Positions 33,683 to 42,529 of a DNA stretch of 44,655 nt are shown piece by piece. The DNA is taken from positions 1 through 44,655 of the forward strand of contig JAEYOP010000036.1 in the NCBI GenBank assembly GCA_023411575.1, written 5' to 3'. Positions within the stretch are counted from its first letter, which is position 1. Each line of letters begins with the position of its first letter. The notes below the pieces were generated by a model. It was not told where the DNA came from. It saw only the letters and a program-made list of their open reading frames with translations, and made no database searches. The stretch is from Bacillota bacterium (GTDB lineage Bacteria > Bacillota > Clostridia > Acetivibrionales > DTU013). A program made the position numbers and the translations under genes.

Positions 33683-34159
33683 TCAGGCTTTGGCCGTCGC
33701 ATTTTCGGGGACTTTGATGGTCAGCCTCTTTATTTCCGAATCCTCCAGCACCTTGTCCAGGTCGATGATGGAAATCAGCCGTTCTCCCTTTTTGGCGACC
33801 TTTTTCAAAAAGGCGCCCACTTCGCTGTTGAAGGCGACCGGTGCAGGCTCCACATCTTCGTCGCCGAATCTCGCGATTTCAACGACATCGTTCACAACAA
33901 AGCCGGCCAGCTTCCCTTCGATATTGGATACAATAATTTTCGTCTTTTTGCCCACAGTGGTATTGCCCAGCTCAAACCGCCTGTTCAGGCTGATTACCGG
34001 AAGTACGGCGCCTCTGTAGTTTATAATGCCTTCGATAAATTTAGGCATTCTCGGGACCTTTGCCGCTTCCTGGTACCGGATGATCTGAAACACCTGCGAA
34101 GCCTCCGCGCCGAATGTCTGGTTGTTCAAGCTGAAAACGACAACCTGCAATTCACTCAT
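33683..34159 (-). CDS. cheW: CheW-like chemotaxis coupling protein
   Basis: 158 residues. The start at 34159 (MSELQVVVF) has GGAGGTG five bases upstream; upstream in-frame sequence reaches into the aroF promoter region and is not coding. CheW-domain landmarks: FSLNNQTFGAEASQVFQII, MPKFIEGIINYRGAVLPVISLNRRF (two motifs in succession) and LISIIDLDKVL. It couples chemoreceptors to CheA. It stands alone here, with no che or fla gene in the window. Divergent from the aroF T-box. Confidence 0.92.
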   Translation of the reverse strand: MSELQVVVFSLNNQTFGAEASQVFQIIRYQEAAKVPRMPKFIEGIINYRGAVLPVISLNRRFELGNTTVGKKTKIIVSNIEGKLAGFVVNDVVEIARFGDEDVEPAPVAFNSEVGAFLKKVAKKGERLISIIDLDKVLEDSEIKRLTIKVPENATAKA

Positions 34160-34281
34160 GACTGCACCTCCGAAAACCCGAATCTTTTTTGCAACCCCTG
34201 TCGCTGTGGTTGAAGCTTTTACAGTCCTACCATTACAGGATATCACAATTATGGCTTTTTGTATATCGACAAATTTCACCC

Positions 34282-34310
34282 TTGACAACGAAACCGCTCC
34301 GTGCTACGAT
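34282..34310 (+). promoter_or_regulatory. Promoter of the aroF T-box leader
   Basis: TTGACA (34282-34287), a 17-base spacer and TACGAT (34305-34310), just before the T-box leader. Confidence 0.78.
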
Positions 34311-34317
34311 GATATAA

Positions 34318-34633
34318 ATTTACAGATAAAAGCAATGACAAGGGAAAGTAAATCGGATGAACCTCACAAGATGCTTGGGAAAGCGGACGGCGAACAAGCC
34401 GCACGAAGCCCTTTCGCATCGGGAGCGAGCCGGGGATGGTGGGAGCCTGGTGGAGCGAACCGTTTGAAGTTCCCCTTTGAGCCGCAGGCTGAAGCGTTTC
34501 AGTAGGCCGTGCCGGGAATCCGCCGTTACAGGGATGGACGTATGTCAGTACGTTGTTAAGCTGGGTTTTACCAATTTGAGTGGTACCGCGTGGAGGATAA
34601 CTCTTCGTCTCATAGCAGATGAAGAGTTTTTTA
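34318..34633 (+). ncRNA. T-box riboswitch, probably tRNA-Phe specific
   Basis: T-box leader regulating aroF by sensing uncharged tRNA. Stem I base pairs CAAGGG with CCCUUUG. The AGUA element and the distal GGGAUGGUGGGAGCC block are present. The specifier loop reads GAAG-UUC-CCC, giving UUC (34470-34472), a Phe codon. The T-box sequence UGAGUGGUACCGCG lies at 34577-34590; its UGGU pairs with ACCA, consistent with an A73 tRNA. The terminator has 11-base arms (34600-34610 and 34617-34627) and a T-tract. The T-box itself is certain; specificity is deduced by alignment with known leaders. Confidence 0.93.
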
Positions 34634-34675
34634 TTGCAAAAAAATACATAAAATAGATCGAGGGAGGATTTTATC

Positions 34676-35695
34676 ATGATTATCGTAATGAGCCAGAATG
34701 CCACCAAACAGGAAATCGACAATGTAGAACACAAGCTGAACGACCTGGGCTTTAAAACACATCCCATTTTCGGGGAGGTCAAGACCGTTATTGGGGCCAT
34801 AGGAGACAAAAGACTGCTGAATACCCACTCCATCTCCTCCATGCCCGGCGTCGAAAGCCTTGTCCCCATCATGAAGCCGTTCAAGCTCGCAGGAAAGGAG
34901 CTCAAGCAGAATCCCACCATTGTGGACGTAAACGGCGTAAAGATCGGCGGAAATGAGGTCATTGTCATGGCCGGGCCCTGCGCCATCGAAAGCGAGGATA
35001 CCTTTGTGGAAACGGCGCGGAAGGTAAAGGAAGCCGGGGCGAAGATCATCCGGGGCGGCGCCTTCAAGCCGCGCTCCTCCCCCTACTCCTTCCAGGGCCT
35101 TGAGGAGGACGGCCTGAAGATCATGGCAAAGGCCCGGGAGGTCACCGGCCTGCCCATCGTCACGGAAGTCGTCGATACCAGGGATGTGGAGCTCGTCGCC
35201 TCCTATGCCGACATCATCCAGATCGGTGCGCGGAACATGCAGAATTTCCGGCTGCTGCAGGAGGTCGGCATGACCTCGAAGCCCGTCCTGCTGAAAAGGG
35301 GCCTTGCCGCCACGGTCGAGGAATGGCTGATGGCCGCCGAATACATCATGGCCGCCGGAAATCAGAACATCATCCTTTGCGAAAGGGGCATCCGCACCTA
35401 TGAAACCTCTACCCGAAATACCGTGGACATGAGCGCCATCCCCGTCGTGAAGGAGCTCTCCCACCTGCCGGTGATCATTGACCCCAGCCATGCCGCCGGC
35501 ACCTGGAAGTACGTGGGCGCACTGTCGAAAGGCGCAATCGCCACCGGGGCGGACGGCCTCATCATCGAGGTCCACCTGGATCCTCCGAACGCATTGAGCG
35601 ACGGCCCCCAGTCCCTGCGGCCGGCAAAATTCGCGCAGTTGATGAAGGAATTCGAGCCGGTGGCAAAAGCCGTGGGAAGAACGATGGAAATTTAG
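34676..35695 (+). CDS. aroF: 3-deoxy-7-phosphoheptulonate (DAHP) synthase, type I-beta
   Basis: First step of the shikimate pathway: phosphoenolpyruvate plus erythrose-4-phosphate gives DAHP. 339 residues, with GGGAGG before the ATG. An N-terminal ferredoxin-like regulatory domain (about 1-70, MIIVMSQNATKQEI) precedes the TIM barrel (about 80-335). Metal and substrate residues are in AGPCAIES, RGGAFKPRSSPYSFQG, IQIGARNMQNF, PVLLKRG, IIDPSHAAG and IEVHLDP. The N-terminal domain confers feedback inhibition in related enzymes. Control by a Phe-type T-box links it to phenylalanine supply, while the trp operon is controlled separately. Confidence 0.96.
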   Translation: MIIVMSQNATKQEIDNVEHKLNDLGFKTHPIFGEVKTVIGAIGDKRLLNTHSISSMPGVESLVPIMKPFKLAGKELKQNPTIVDVNGVKIGGNEVIVMAGPCAIESEDTFVETARKVKEAGAKIIRGGAFKPRSSPYSFQGLEEDGLKIMAKAREVTGLPIVTEVVDTRDVELVASYADIIQIGARNMQNFRLLQEVGMTSKPVLLKRGLAATVEEWLMAAEYIMAAGNQNIILCERGIRTYETSTRNTVDMSAIPVVKELSHLPVIIDPSHAAGTWKYVGALSKGAIATGADGLIIEVHLDPPNALSDGPQSLRPAKFAQLMKEFEPVAKAVGRTMEI

Positions 35696-35711
35696 AAATT
35701 TAGCGGCAATA

Positions 35712-35740
35712 TTGTCCAACGCCTTTAAAAAGGATATACT
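35712..35740 (+). promoter_or_regulatory. Promoter of the glycosyltransferase-DUF2304 operon
   Basis: TTGTCC (35712-35717), a 17-base spacer and TATACT (35735-35740), 51 bases before the glycosyltransferase start. Confidence 0.68.
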
Positions 35741-35791
35741 AGATAATGCGATAATTCCGCTGTTAAAGGATATCCGCTGAAAGGCTACGGG

Positions 35792-36502
35792 ATGAAGGCG
35801 CTTGTAATTGTACCGGCATACAACGAGGAAAAAAATATTGTCCGGCTTTTGGAAAGCCTGCGGCAGACCTGCCCCGAATACGACGTGGTGGTGGTGAACG
35901 ATTGCTCGAAGGACAACACTCTGGCTGTCTGCAGGCAATACGGCGCCAGGGTGATCGACCTGCCCGTCAACCTCGGCATCGGCGGCGCAGTCCAGGCCGG
36001 CTACCGGTATGCCCTGTACCACGATTATGACTGCGCGGTGCAGGTGGACGGCGACGGCCAGCATGACCCGAGGTACATCGGGAGGCTCCTGGCCGGCCTC
36101 GGCGAAAATGCCAACCTCTGCATCGGCTCCCGGTTTATCGACGGCCAGGGCTTTCAGTCCTCCGCCATAAGGCGTCTCGGCATCCGCTATTTCAGCGGCC
36201 TTATTTATTCGTTCACGGGGCAGCGCATAAAAGACCCGACGTCAGGCTTTCGCGCCTGCGACCGGGAGGCGGTCCGCCTGTTTGCCCAGGATTATCCCCG
36301 CGACTACCCGGAGCCGGAATCCATTGTAAATGCCGCAAGACAGGGCCTGAAGATATCGGAAGTGCCGGTCGTGATGCATGGCCGCGAAGGCGGAACCACC
36401 TCCATCACCCGCTCCAGATCCGTATATTACATGATAAAGGTCAGCCTTGCGGTGGTCATCGCGTCCTTTTTCCGCAGCGGCAGGCTGGAGGTGCAAAAGT
36501 AA
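35792..36502 (+). CDS. Family 2 glycosyltransferase (DPM1-like)
   Basis: 236 residues, GT-A fold. Landmarks: VIVPAYNEEKNIVRLLESL, VVVNDCSKDNT, the DxD region QVDGDGQHDP, SRFIDGQGFQ and KDPTSGFRAC. The C-terminal part (from about 200) is mildly hydrophobic but has no clear membrane anchor. Enzymes of this type often transfer sugar to a polyprenyl phosphate carrier. Its TAA overlaps the ATG of the DUF2304 gene (TAATG), so the two probably work together in cell-surface glycan synthesis (inference). Confidence 0.92.
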   Translation: MKALVIVPAYNEEKNIVRLLESLRQTCPEYDVVVVNDCSKDNTLAVCRQYGARVIDLPVNLGIGGAVQAGYRYALYHDYDCAVQVDGDGQHDPRYIGRLLAGLGENANLCIGSRFIDGQGFQSSAIRRLGIRYFSGLIYSFTGQRIKDPTSGFRACDREAVRLFAQDYPRDYPEPESIVNAARQGLKISEVPVVMHGREGGTTSITRSRSVYYMIKVSLAVVIASFFRSGRLEVQK

Positions 36503-36858
36503 TGAACGCCAGGCTACAGATCATCCTGATCTTCGGTTCGCTCCTGTTTTTGTGCTATATCATCGTCATGCTCCGGAATAAGAAAATCGACCTGAAATAC
36601 TCGCTGGTCTGGCTGCTTGCCGGAATCGGCCTGCTGGTCATTGCCGTTTTTCCCGAGCTGCTGAAGATGCTGTCCGGCCTGTTGAACATCATCGAACCGG
36701 TGAACACCCTGTTTCTGTCCATCATCTTTTTTATTCTGCTGATTTTATTTACGCTGACCATCGCGCTTTCCAGAAATGCCAACCGCGTCAAAACCCTTAC
36801 CCAGGAAATCGGTATCCTGAAAATGGAGCTGGAGCAGTTGAAGAAAGACCGCCCCTAG
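36502..36858 (+). CDS. DUF2304 small membrane protein
   Basis: 118 residues: three transmembrane segments (about 5-25, 33-52 and 70-92), the conserved KKIDLKYSLVWLLAGI motif between the first two, and a C-terminal coiled coil (NRVKTLTQEIGILKMELEQLKK). DUF2304 proteins commonly follow a family 2 glycosyltransferase gene, as here with a one-base overlap. They are thought to be membrane partners for the enzyme; the exact function is unknown. Confidence 0.9.
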   Translation: MNARLQIILIFGSLLFLCYIIVMLRNKKIDLKYSLVWLLAGIGLLVIAVFPELLKMLSGLLNIIEPVNTLFLSIIFFILLILFTLTIALSRNANRVKTLTQEIGILKMELEQLKKDRP

Positions 36859-36893
36859 AACCTGTTTAGTATCTGGGGTGCTAAACAGGTTCT
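36857..36893. terminator. Perfect 13-bp hairpin between convergent operons
   Basis: AGAACCTGTTTAG (36857-36869) and CTAAACAGGTTCT (36881-36893) pair perfectly with an 11-base loop. It lies between the convergent DUF2304 and diguanylate cyclase genes and begins within the DUF2304 stop codon. No strong U-tract follows, so it may act as a bidirectional terminator or transcript-end stabiliser. Confidence 0.6.
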
Positions 36894-36899
36894 TCATCC

Positions 36900-38024
36900 T
36901 CAGTGGGGATGGGATTCGTCCTCGAGCATATCGCGGCTTTTCCCGATGTCGCCGTAGCATACGACGATGTTTTTGCCGATTTCCTTGGCGTAGTACAAAG
37001 CCTGATCCGCCCGCTCTATGACTTCCTTTATATTGTCCGAATGCATTGGAAACTGTGCAATTCCGCAGCTCACGGTCACCTTTCTCTTTTCTTCCTGGGG
37101 ACCCAGGTAAATGCGCTGCTTTTCAAGCTGCCGCCGGATTCTGTCCCCTACGCTCCTGGCAAGGATGATATCCAGATCCCGGATGATGATCATGAACTCC
37201 TCCCCGCCGTAACGGACGGGAATATCCGACTTCCGGATGCACTGCCGGATGATGTCGGCGAAAAGCACCAGAAGCTTGTCGCCGGAAACGTGCCCGAAGG
37301 TGTCGTTGAAGCCTTTGAAATTGTCGATGTCGAACAGGAGGATATTCAGCGCCGCGTCCTTGCTCAACGCGTATTCCACCTCGTCCTTCAGCTTCTGGTC
37401 GAAATAGTGCCTGTTGGCAAGGCCTGTCAGCTTATCCGTACGCGCAAGCCGGAATTCCTTCTTGCGCATTTCGTCGTATTTTTTCACCTCGTAGCAGACT
37501 CTTGAAATGGAGAAGGCCGCCATCAGGAAAAGGATATCCCGGATGATCAGGAAGGCGTAGTTGACGCCTTCCCCATAAAGCCTGTCGGCAAAAACGCAGG
37601 TAACCGTATAGAGCAGAGCGCATAAAGCACCCGTTTTCAGTGTGCTTGCGGCGTCATTATTGATTCCGCTGAGTCCGATGATGAAAAGGGCGAAAACATA
37701 GAGCTCCGACCGGATGCCGCCGGAAAACAGGATCAGCAGCATGATCACCAGGATATCCATATACTGGATGGTATTGTTTTTCTTCCCGTTTGAGATAAGA
37801 TAGGCTGTCACCACGCCGTTGTAGATCGCCGCCACCGCCAGGGATTCTATGACGGCATAGCCGTACTCGTCATACCGTTTGCCGGCAAAGCACAAAACGG
37901 CGGAAAACAAAAAAACGGCCCACCTGTAAAACAGCATGACAAAATCGATGCGTTTCGGGCTGTGAGCCTCGTTTGTTTTGTTGCGGGCATTCGCGAGCTT
38001 TTGTTTCTCTACTTTTTCTTCCAA
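36900..38024 (-). CDS. Membrane-bound diguanylate cyclase (GGDEF)
   Basis: Makes cyclic di-GMP from GTP. 374 residues. The N-terminal half has about six transmembrane helices (about 30-185, an MHYT/7TM-like sensor without a recognised name). The GGDEF domain covers about 200-360, beginning DKLTGLANRHYFDQKL. The active-site motif is GGEEF, and the inhibitory I-site RKSD stands five residues before it, so product inhibition is expected. The start is a TTG at 38024, with AGAGGA eight bases upstream. It follows the unknown 110-residue gene by 24 bases, which suggests co-transcription. Confidence 0.93.
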   Translation of the reverse strand: MEEKVEKQKLANARNKTNEAHSPKRIDFVMLFYRWAVFLFSAVLCFAGKRYDEYGYAVIESLAVAAIYNGVVTAYLISNGKKNNTIQYMDILVIMLLILFSGGIRSELYVFALFIIGLSGINNDAASTLKTGALCALLYTVTCVFADRLYGEGVNYAFLIIRDILFLMAAFSISRVCYEVKKYDEMRKKEFRLARTDKLTGLANRHYFDQKLKDEVEYALSKDAALNILLFDIDNFKGFNDTFGHVSGDKLLVLFADIIRQCIRKSDIPVRYGGEEFMIIIRDLDIILARSVGDRIRRQLEKQRIYLGPQEEKRKVTVSCGIAQFPMHSDNIKEVIERADQALYYAKEIGKNIVVCYGDIGKSRDMLEDESHPH

Positions 38025-38048
38025 GACAGCTATCCTCTGAAGATTATT

Positions 38049-38381
38049 TTACCGGTCCGCCCCTATGCACTCCATCCCGTCGTCCTTGTAGCGGACCCGG
38101 ATATACGCGTGATCGCCGTATTCCTCCGGCAATTCGTTCTTTATGTAAATGTCCACCGTTTTTTTCACGTTGATGAATATTCTGTCGAATATGTCGCTTT
38201 GCATGATCCGGACGATGGTGTCCAGGTTTTTCAAGGGGGAATGGCCGGATTTGCTCTCCACTGCCACCGGAATCCTTGCGTCCTGATCCGGTCCGTACAC
38301 CCGGATGTTGATGCTGCCCGGTTCAATGCTGTTGCTGGTGGGATAAAGCATATCTCTTTCAAGAAGTATATCAGCGCTCAT
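38049..38381 (-). CDS. Conserved-looking protein of unknown function
   Basis: 110 residues. GGAGG lies seven bases upstream of the ATG at 38381. No membrane segment or signal peptide. The sequence is mixed alpha/beta: a central SINIRVYGPDQDARIPVAVESK stretch (seen as alternating strands), a helix LDTIVRIMQSDIFDRIFINV and a C-terminal strand region. I do not recognise a family. It lies upstream of the diguanylate cyclase on the same strand, and a regulatory role there is only a guess. Confidence 0.7.
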   Translation of the reverse strand: MSADILLERDMLYPTSNSIEPGSINIRVYGPDQDARIPVAVESKSGHSPLKNLDTIVRIMQSDIFDRIFINVKKTVDIYIKNELPEEYGDHAYIRVRYKDDGMECIGADR

Positions 38382-38458
38382 ACTCAGTCCTCCGATAACA
38401 ATGATCTATGGCGCAACGGAACAATTTATTTCATCGCGCCTATAGTATAAAAATATCA

Positions 38459-39025
38459 TTAAAATTGGTTTTCGTAAAGCTTTTTGTAAATCTTCCAGCT
38501 ATTGTGCACTTTTTTCAGATATTGCTCCGTTTCCCGGAAGGGGATTCTTTCAAGGCTCTTCCCGGAGCTGCTCAGGCTGCTGTCCTTCAGCCATTCCACC
38601 ACATTTCCGCTGCCCGCGTTGTAGGCCGCCAATACGAGATCGGTATCGCCGAACTGGTGGTACAGCGTCGCCAGATACCAGCAGCCGATCCGAATATTCG
38701 TTTCCGGGCTGTAAAGCATGTCGCTGCTGTAATTGGCTATTTCCAGCTTTTGCGCGCCCCACTTCCCCGTTTTTCCCGTAATCTGCATGAGCCCCATGGC
38801 ATCCTTGACGGACACGGCGTCCGGTTTGAAGTTGCTTTCGGTTTTTATGATGGACAGCACGAGCAGCGGATCGAGCTTGTATTCCCGGGAATATTCGCGA
38901 ACGATGCTGTCGTATTTTACAGGATAAATCAGCATCGCCACGTTATCCAGGAGCAATACGATGAGGGTCGCCGCCGTAATCAAAAGAAGAATCGTTTTAA
39001 GCCGTTTTTTCCGTTTCTGTTTCAA
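38459..39025 (-). CDS. Lytic transglycosylase, soluble Slt-like domain, membrane-anchored
   Basis: Cleaves peptidoglycan to give 1,6-anhydromuramyl ends. 188 residues: a basic N-terminus, one transmembrane helix (about 10-32) and a goose-lysozyme-like domain. The catalytic Glu is in SIIKTESNFKPDAVS; AMGLMQITGKTG, NIRIGCWYL and VLAAYNAGSGNVVEWL are the other family motifs. The start appears to be a TTG at 39025; no ATG lies in frame nearby, and AAGGCGGTG is somewhat far upstream. Third gene after polA and coaE. Confidence 0.92.
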   Translation of the reverse strand: MKQKRKKRLKTILLLITAATLIVLLLDNVAMLIYPVKYDSIVREYSREYKLDPLLVLSIIKTESNFKPDAVSVKDAMGLMQITGKTGKWGAQKLEIANYSSDMLYSPETNIRIGCWYLATLYHQFGDTDLVLAAYNAGSGNVVEWLKDSSLSSSGKSLERIPFRETEQYLKKVHNSWKIYKKLYENQF

Positions 39026-39043
39026 CCGTTTCCATACACCGCC

Positions 39044-39652
39044 TTATCGCTGCCATTCCTGCTTCTTTTGCAGGAACAGCTTTACAACGGCCTGCTCCAG
39101 TTCCTCTACGCTTCCGTTGTTGTTGAGGACCTGATCCGCTATGGCCAGATATTCGTCGTCCCTGAGCTGCGCTTCCATCCTTTTGACCACCTCTTCCCGG
39201 GTATAGCCGCTCCGCTCCATGACCCGCCGGATCCGGACCTCAAGATCGGCGGTGACGGTCCAAACCTCGTCCGCAAGATCGAGAAAGCCCTTTTCAACCG
39301 GAATGGGCGCGTCGATCACTATAATATCCCACTTTCCCGAGCTTTTTAAAAGCTCTACGGTATCCCGGATCTTGTCGGCAATATGCCGGTGGGTGATGCA
39401 GTTCAGGGCGTGAAGCTTGACCTTGTCGCCAAAGGCCACCGCTGCCAGCTTTGCCCTGTCGATCTCCCCGTTTTCCCCGGCGATTTCCCCGCCGAAATAC
39501 TCCAGGAGCTCGTCGTACGCCTTTCCGCCGGGCGCCGTGATATTGCGCGAGATGACGTCGGCGTCGACGACTGCCGCGCCCAGGTCCCTGAGCGTGACCG
39601 AAACAGTGCTTTTTCCGCTGCCGATTCCCCCGGTTATTCCGATTATCTTCAA
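39044..39652 (-). CDS. coaE: Dephospho-CoA kinase
   Basis: Last step of coenzyme A synthesis: phosphorylates the ribose 3'-OH of dephospho-CoA. The TTG at 39652 is chosen: AGGGTGG lies five bases upstream and it gives MKIIGITGGIGSGKST, the standard N-terminus, with 202 residues. An ATG 18 bases upstream overlaps the polA stop codon but places the P-loop unusually deep. Walker A is GGIGSGKS, then DADVISR, the lid-like region and VWTVTAD. Confidence 0.93.
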   Translation of the reverse strand: MKIIGITGGIGSGKSTVSVTLRDLGAAVVDADVISRNITAPGGKAYDELLEYFGGEIAGENGEIDRAKLAAVAFGDKVKLHALNCITHRHIADKIRDTVELLKSSGKWDIIVIDAPIPVEKGFLDLADEVWTVTADLEVRIRRVMERSGYTREEVVKRMEAQLRDDEYLAIADQVLNNNGSVEELEQAVVKLFLQKKQEWQR

Positions 39653-39666
39653 TTCAACCACCCTTT

Positions 39667-42363
39667 TCATTTTGTCTCGTACCAACTGGAACCCGTTTTC
39701 ACCTCGGCAACGAGCGGAACATCCAGTCGGACCGCGTTCTGCATGCATTCCTGCAGGATTTTCTCCACCTGCTCCCGCTCCCTTTTATCGGTTTCAATAA
39801 TCAATTCGTCATGGACCTGCAAAATCAGTCTTGATTTCAGATTATGCGATTTCAGCTCATCATATACTTTTACCATGGCAATTTTGATGATATCCGCGGC
39901 GCTTCCCTGGATCGGCATGTTCATGGCGACCCGCTCGCCGAAGGACCTCTGGTTGAAATTGCTGGATTTTAATTCCGGCAGGTACCTTCTCCTATTGAAC
40001 ATGGTCTCGACAAACCCGTTTCGCTTGCCGTTTTCGACGGTATTATGCATATATTTTTTTACTCCCGGATACCGTTCCAGGTATTCGTCGATGTACCGCC
40101 GGGCCTCTTTCCGGGTAATCCCCAGATCCTTTGCCAGGCTGAAGTCCCCTATTCCGTATACTATGCCGAAATTGACCGCCTTTGCCCTGGACCGGAGCAG
40201 CGGAGTGACCTCCTCCTTCGAAAGCTTGAAAACGCCTGCGGCCGTGGCCGTATGGATATCTTCATTGTTCCGGAATGCCTCGATCATATGGTCGTCGCCC
40301 GTGATATGGGCCAGGACCCGGAGTTCGATCTGGGAGTAGTCGGCGTCGGACAGGAGGTAGTCGTCGTTTTCCGGTATGAACACCTTCCGGATTTCCCGGC
40401 CCATCTCCAGCTTGATCGGAATGTTCTGCAGGTTCGGCTCCGTGCTGCTGATCCTGCCCGTGGCCGCAACCGTCTGGTTGAAGCTGGAATGGATCCGCCC
40501 GGTCGCGGGATTCACCACGGCCAGCAGCCCCTCGGCATAGGTGGACTTCAATTTTACCAGTTGCCGGTATTCCAGGATGCAGGATACGGCTTCGTGCTTT
40601 TCGGCCAGCTGCTCCAGCACCTCCGCGTCGGTGGAGTAGCCGGTCTTTGTTTTTTTCAAAATCGGCAGGCCCAGCTTTTCAAACAGGATCACGCCCAATT
40701 GCTTGGGCGAATTGATGTTGAAGGTTTCGCCGGCAAGGGCGTAAACCTCCTCCGCCGACCGGTTGATTTTTTCATCGAGCTGGGCGGAGAACCGGACCAG
40801 CCCTTCCGTATTGACCTTGAAGCCCCGGTATTCCATATCGGCCAGCACTTCGACCAGAGGAAGCTCTATTTCGTAATACAGCCGCTCCTGCCCGTTGCTG
40901 CCGATCTGCCCGCCGATCGCCTCCGCCAGGTCCAGAATGGTCCTGCTGTATGCGGCGGCCAGCCTGGCCAGCTTCTCCCCGGGAATTTCCGAATAGGGGA
41001 CATAATTCCGCCCTTTCCCGCTCAGTTCCTCCAGATCGCCGACGGACCGGCCGAGATACTCCCGGGAAAGCTCCGGCAGCCGGTAAGTGTCCCTGGAGGC
41101 GTTCAGGATATAGGCTCCGATCATGGTGTCGAAGGCCATCCCCGCCAGCCCGATCCCCTTCCATTTCAAATAGACGATCAGGCTTTTCAGGTCGTGGCCG
41201 TAGATTTTGATTCCCGGATCGCAGAAAACGGGCTTGAACTGCTCCAGGAACTGCTCCCGGCTGATGCCGCCGTTCACCTTTATAAAGACGTTTTCCCCGC
41301 CCCAGGACAGGGCGATCCCCTCCAGCTCGGAGCCGAATGGGCCGGAACGTTCCAGAAGGTGGTATATTGCCGCCTTCCCCGCCTTTTTTACGGAGGAGAC
41401 CAGTTGTGCAAGGGTGATCGGATCCTCTACGATTGTGTACTGCAAATCCTGCAATTCATCTGCTTTGTCCGCCGCGGCGCCGCTTAAACCGTATTTTTCG
41501 ATCAGGGATTTGAACTCCAGCCTTTGAAAGAGTGCATACAGCTTCTCCCGGTCGTATTCGTTCCTTTTCAGGTCGTCGAAAGCGCACAGGGTCGGCATGT
41601 TTCTTTCAATGGTAGCGATCCTTCTGCTCATAAAGGCAAGCTCGCGGTGGTTCTCAAGCTTTTCCTTCACGCTCTTTTTCTCTACCCGCTCCAAATTTTC
41701 GTAAATACGGTCGATGCTGCCGAAGGCTTTGATCAGCTCAATTGCGGTTTTCTCTCCGATTCCCGGCACGCCGGGAATGTTGTCGGACTGGTCTCCCATG
41801 AGCCCCTTTACGTCAATGAACTGGGCAGGCGATACGCCGTAACGCTCCAGGACTCCCCCGGCGTCATAGGCTTCCGTTTCGGTCCGTCCGCCCTTCGTTA
41901 CGGGCATCAGGATCCGGGTCCGCTCTGACGCAAGCTGCAACGAATCCCGGTCGCCGGTAACGATGACCGTCAGGATGCCCTGCTGCTCCGCGCACTGCGA
42001 AATGGAGCCGATGATGTCGTCCGCTTCGAAGCCTTCCATTTCAAGCCGTTTTATGTTCATGGCGTCCAGTACTTCCTTCATGACGGGCATTTGCTCCGCC
42101 AGTTCCGGCGGCATGCCCTTGCGCTTCGCCTTGTAGCCGTCATACTCCAGGTGTCTGAAGGTCGGCGCTTTCAGGTCGAAGGCGACGCATAAATATTGTG
42201 GTTTTTCTTCTTCCAGAAATTTATTGAGGATGTTTAAAAACCCGAATATGGCATTGGTATGGAGGCCATCCGACGCCGAGAGCAGCTGCACGCCCTGCAG
42301 CCCGTAAAACGCCCTGTTCAAAATGCTGTTGCCGTCTATGATCATCAACTTGTCGGTACTCAT
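39667..42363 (-). CDS. polA: DNA polymerase I, without active proofreading
   Basis: Repair and Okazaki-fragment maturation polymerase. 898 residues from the ATG at 42363, with GGAGGTG upstream. The 5'-3' exonuclease domain (about 1-290) begins LMIIDGNSILNRAFYG and carries FEADDIIG, VTGDRDSLQL and GDQSDNIPGVPGIGEKTA. The middle domain (about 320-480) lacks the DxE metal motif of Klenow; AIYHLLERSGP stands in its place, so 3'-5' editing is probably lost, as in many Firmicutes. The polymerase domain (about 500-898) is intact, with DADYSQIELR, the O-helix RSRAKAVNFGIVYG and QVHDELI. First gene of polA-coaE-transglycosylase. Confidence 0.97.
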   Translation of the reverse strand: MSTDKLMIIDGNSILNRAFYGLQGVQLLSASDGLHTNAIFGFLNILNKFLEEEKPQYLCVAFDLKAPTFRHLEYDGYKAKRKGMPPELAEQMPVMKEVLDAMNIKRLEMEGFEADDIIGSISQCAEQQGILTVIVTGDRDSLQLASERTRILMPVTKGGRTETEAYDAGGVLERYGVSPAQFIDVKGLMGDQSDNIPGVPGIGEKTAIELIKAFGSIDRIYENLERVEKKSVKEKLENHRELAFMSRRIATIERNMPTLCAFDDLKRNEYDREKLYALFQRLEFKSLIEKYGLSGAAADKADELQDLQYTIVEDPITLAQLVSSVKKAGKAAIYHLLERSGPFGSELEGIALSWGGENVFIKVNGGISREQFLEQFKPVFCDPGIKIYGHDLKSLIVYLKWKGIGLAGMAFDTMIGAYILNASRDTYRLPELSREYLGRSVGDLEELSGKGRNYVPYSEIPGEKLARLAAAYSRTILDLAEAIGGQIGSNGQERLYYEIELPLVEVLADMEYRGFKVNTEGLVRFSAQLDEKINRSAEEVYALAGETFNINSPKQLGVILFEKLGLPILKKTKTGYSTDAEVLEQLAEKHEAVSCILEYRQLVKLKSTYAEGLLAVVNPATGRIHSSFNQTVAATGRISSTEPNLQNIPIKLEMGREIRKVFIPENDDYLLSDADYSQIELRVLAHITGDDHMIEAFRNNEDIHTATAAGVFKLSKEEVTPLLRSRAKAVNFGIVYGIGDFSLAKDLGITRKEARRYIDEYLERYPGVKKYMHNTVENGKRNGFVETMFNRRRYLPELKSSNFNQRSFGERVAMNMPIQGSAADIIKIAMVKVYDELKSHNLKSRLILQVHDELIIETDKREREQVEKILQECMQNAVRLDVPLVAEVKTGSSWYETK

Positions 42364-42473
42364 AAAACACCTCCGCTTGATCCTGTCCGCATATTCCTGC
42401 ACCGCACCTGTAGATAATGCAAAAAATAATTTCTCCTTAATCCAGCTCTTTTTTGCAACAGATTTATTTTACA

Positions 42474-42504
42474 CAAAAAAACAGCAGCCGTAAATGGCTG
42501 CTGT
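42474..42504 (-). terminator. Terminator after the sigma/anti-sigma operon
   Basis: ACAGCAGCC and GGCTGCTGT arms (42481-42489, 42496-42504) with a six-base loop; the minus-strand transcript continues into TTTTTTTG. It ends the DUF4349 gene's operon and separates it from polA. Confidence 0.9.
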
Positions 42505-42529
42505 CTATTTTCCACCGGTTGCGCCGAAG

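Noticed and set aside
34631..36064. Long minus-strand open frame of 477 codons
   Set aside because: It is antisense to aroF, the glycosyltransferase and the intervening promoter, has no ribosome site, and its translation has no recognisable domain. It is a shadow of GC-rich coding sequence.
40045..41487. Plus-strand open frame of 480 codons inside polA
   Set aside because: Lies fully antisense to the conserved DNA polymerase I gene, with no ribosome site and Gln/Gly/Pro-rich shadow composition.
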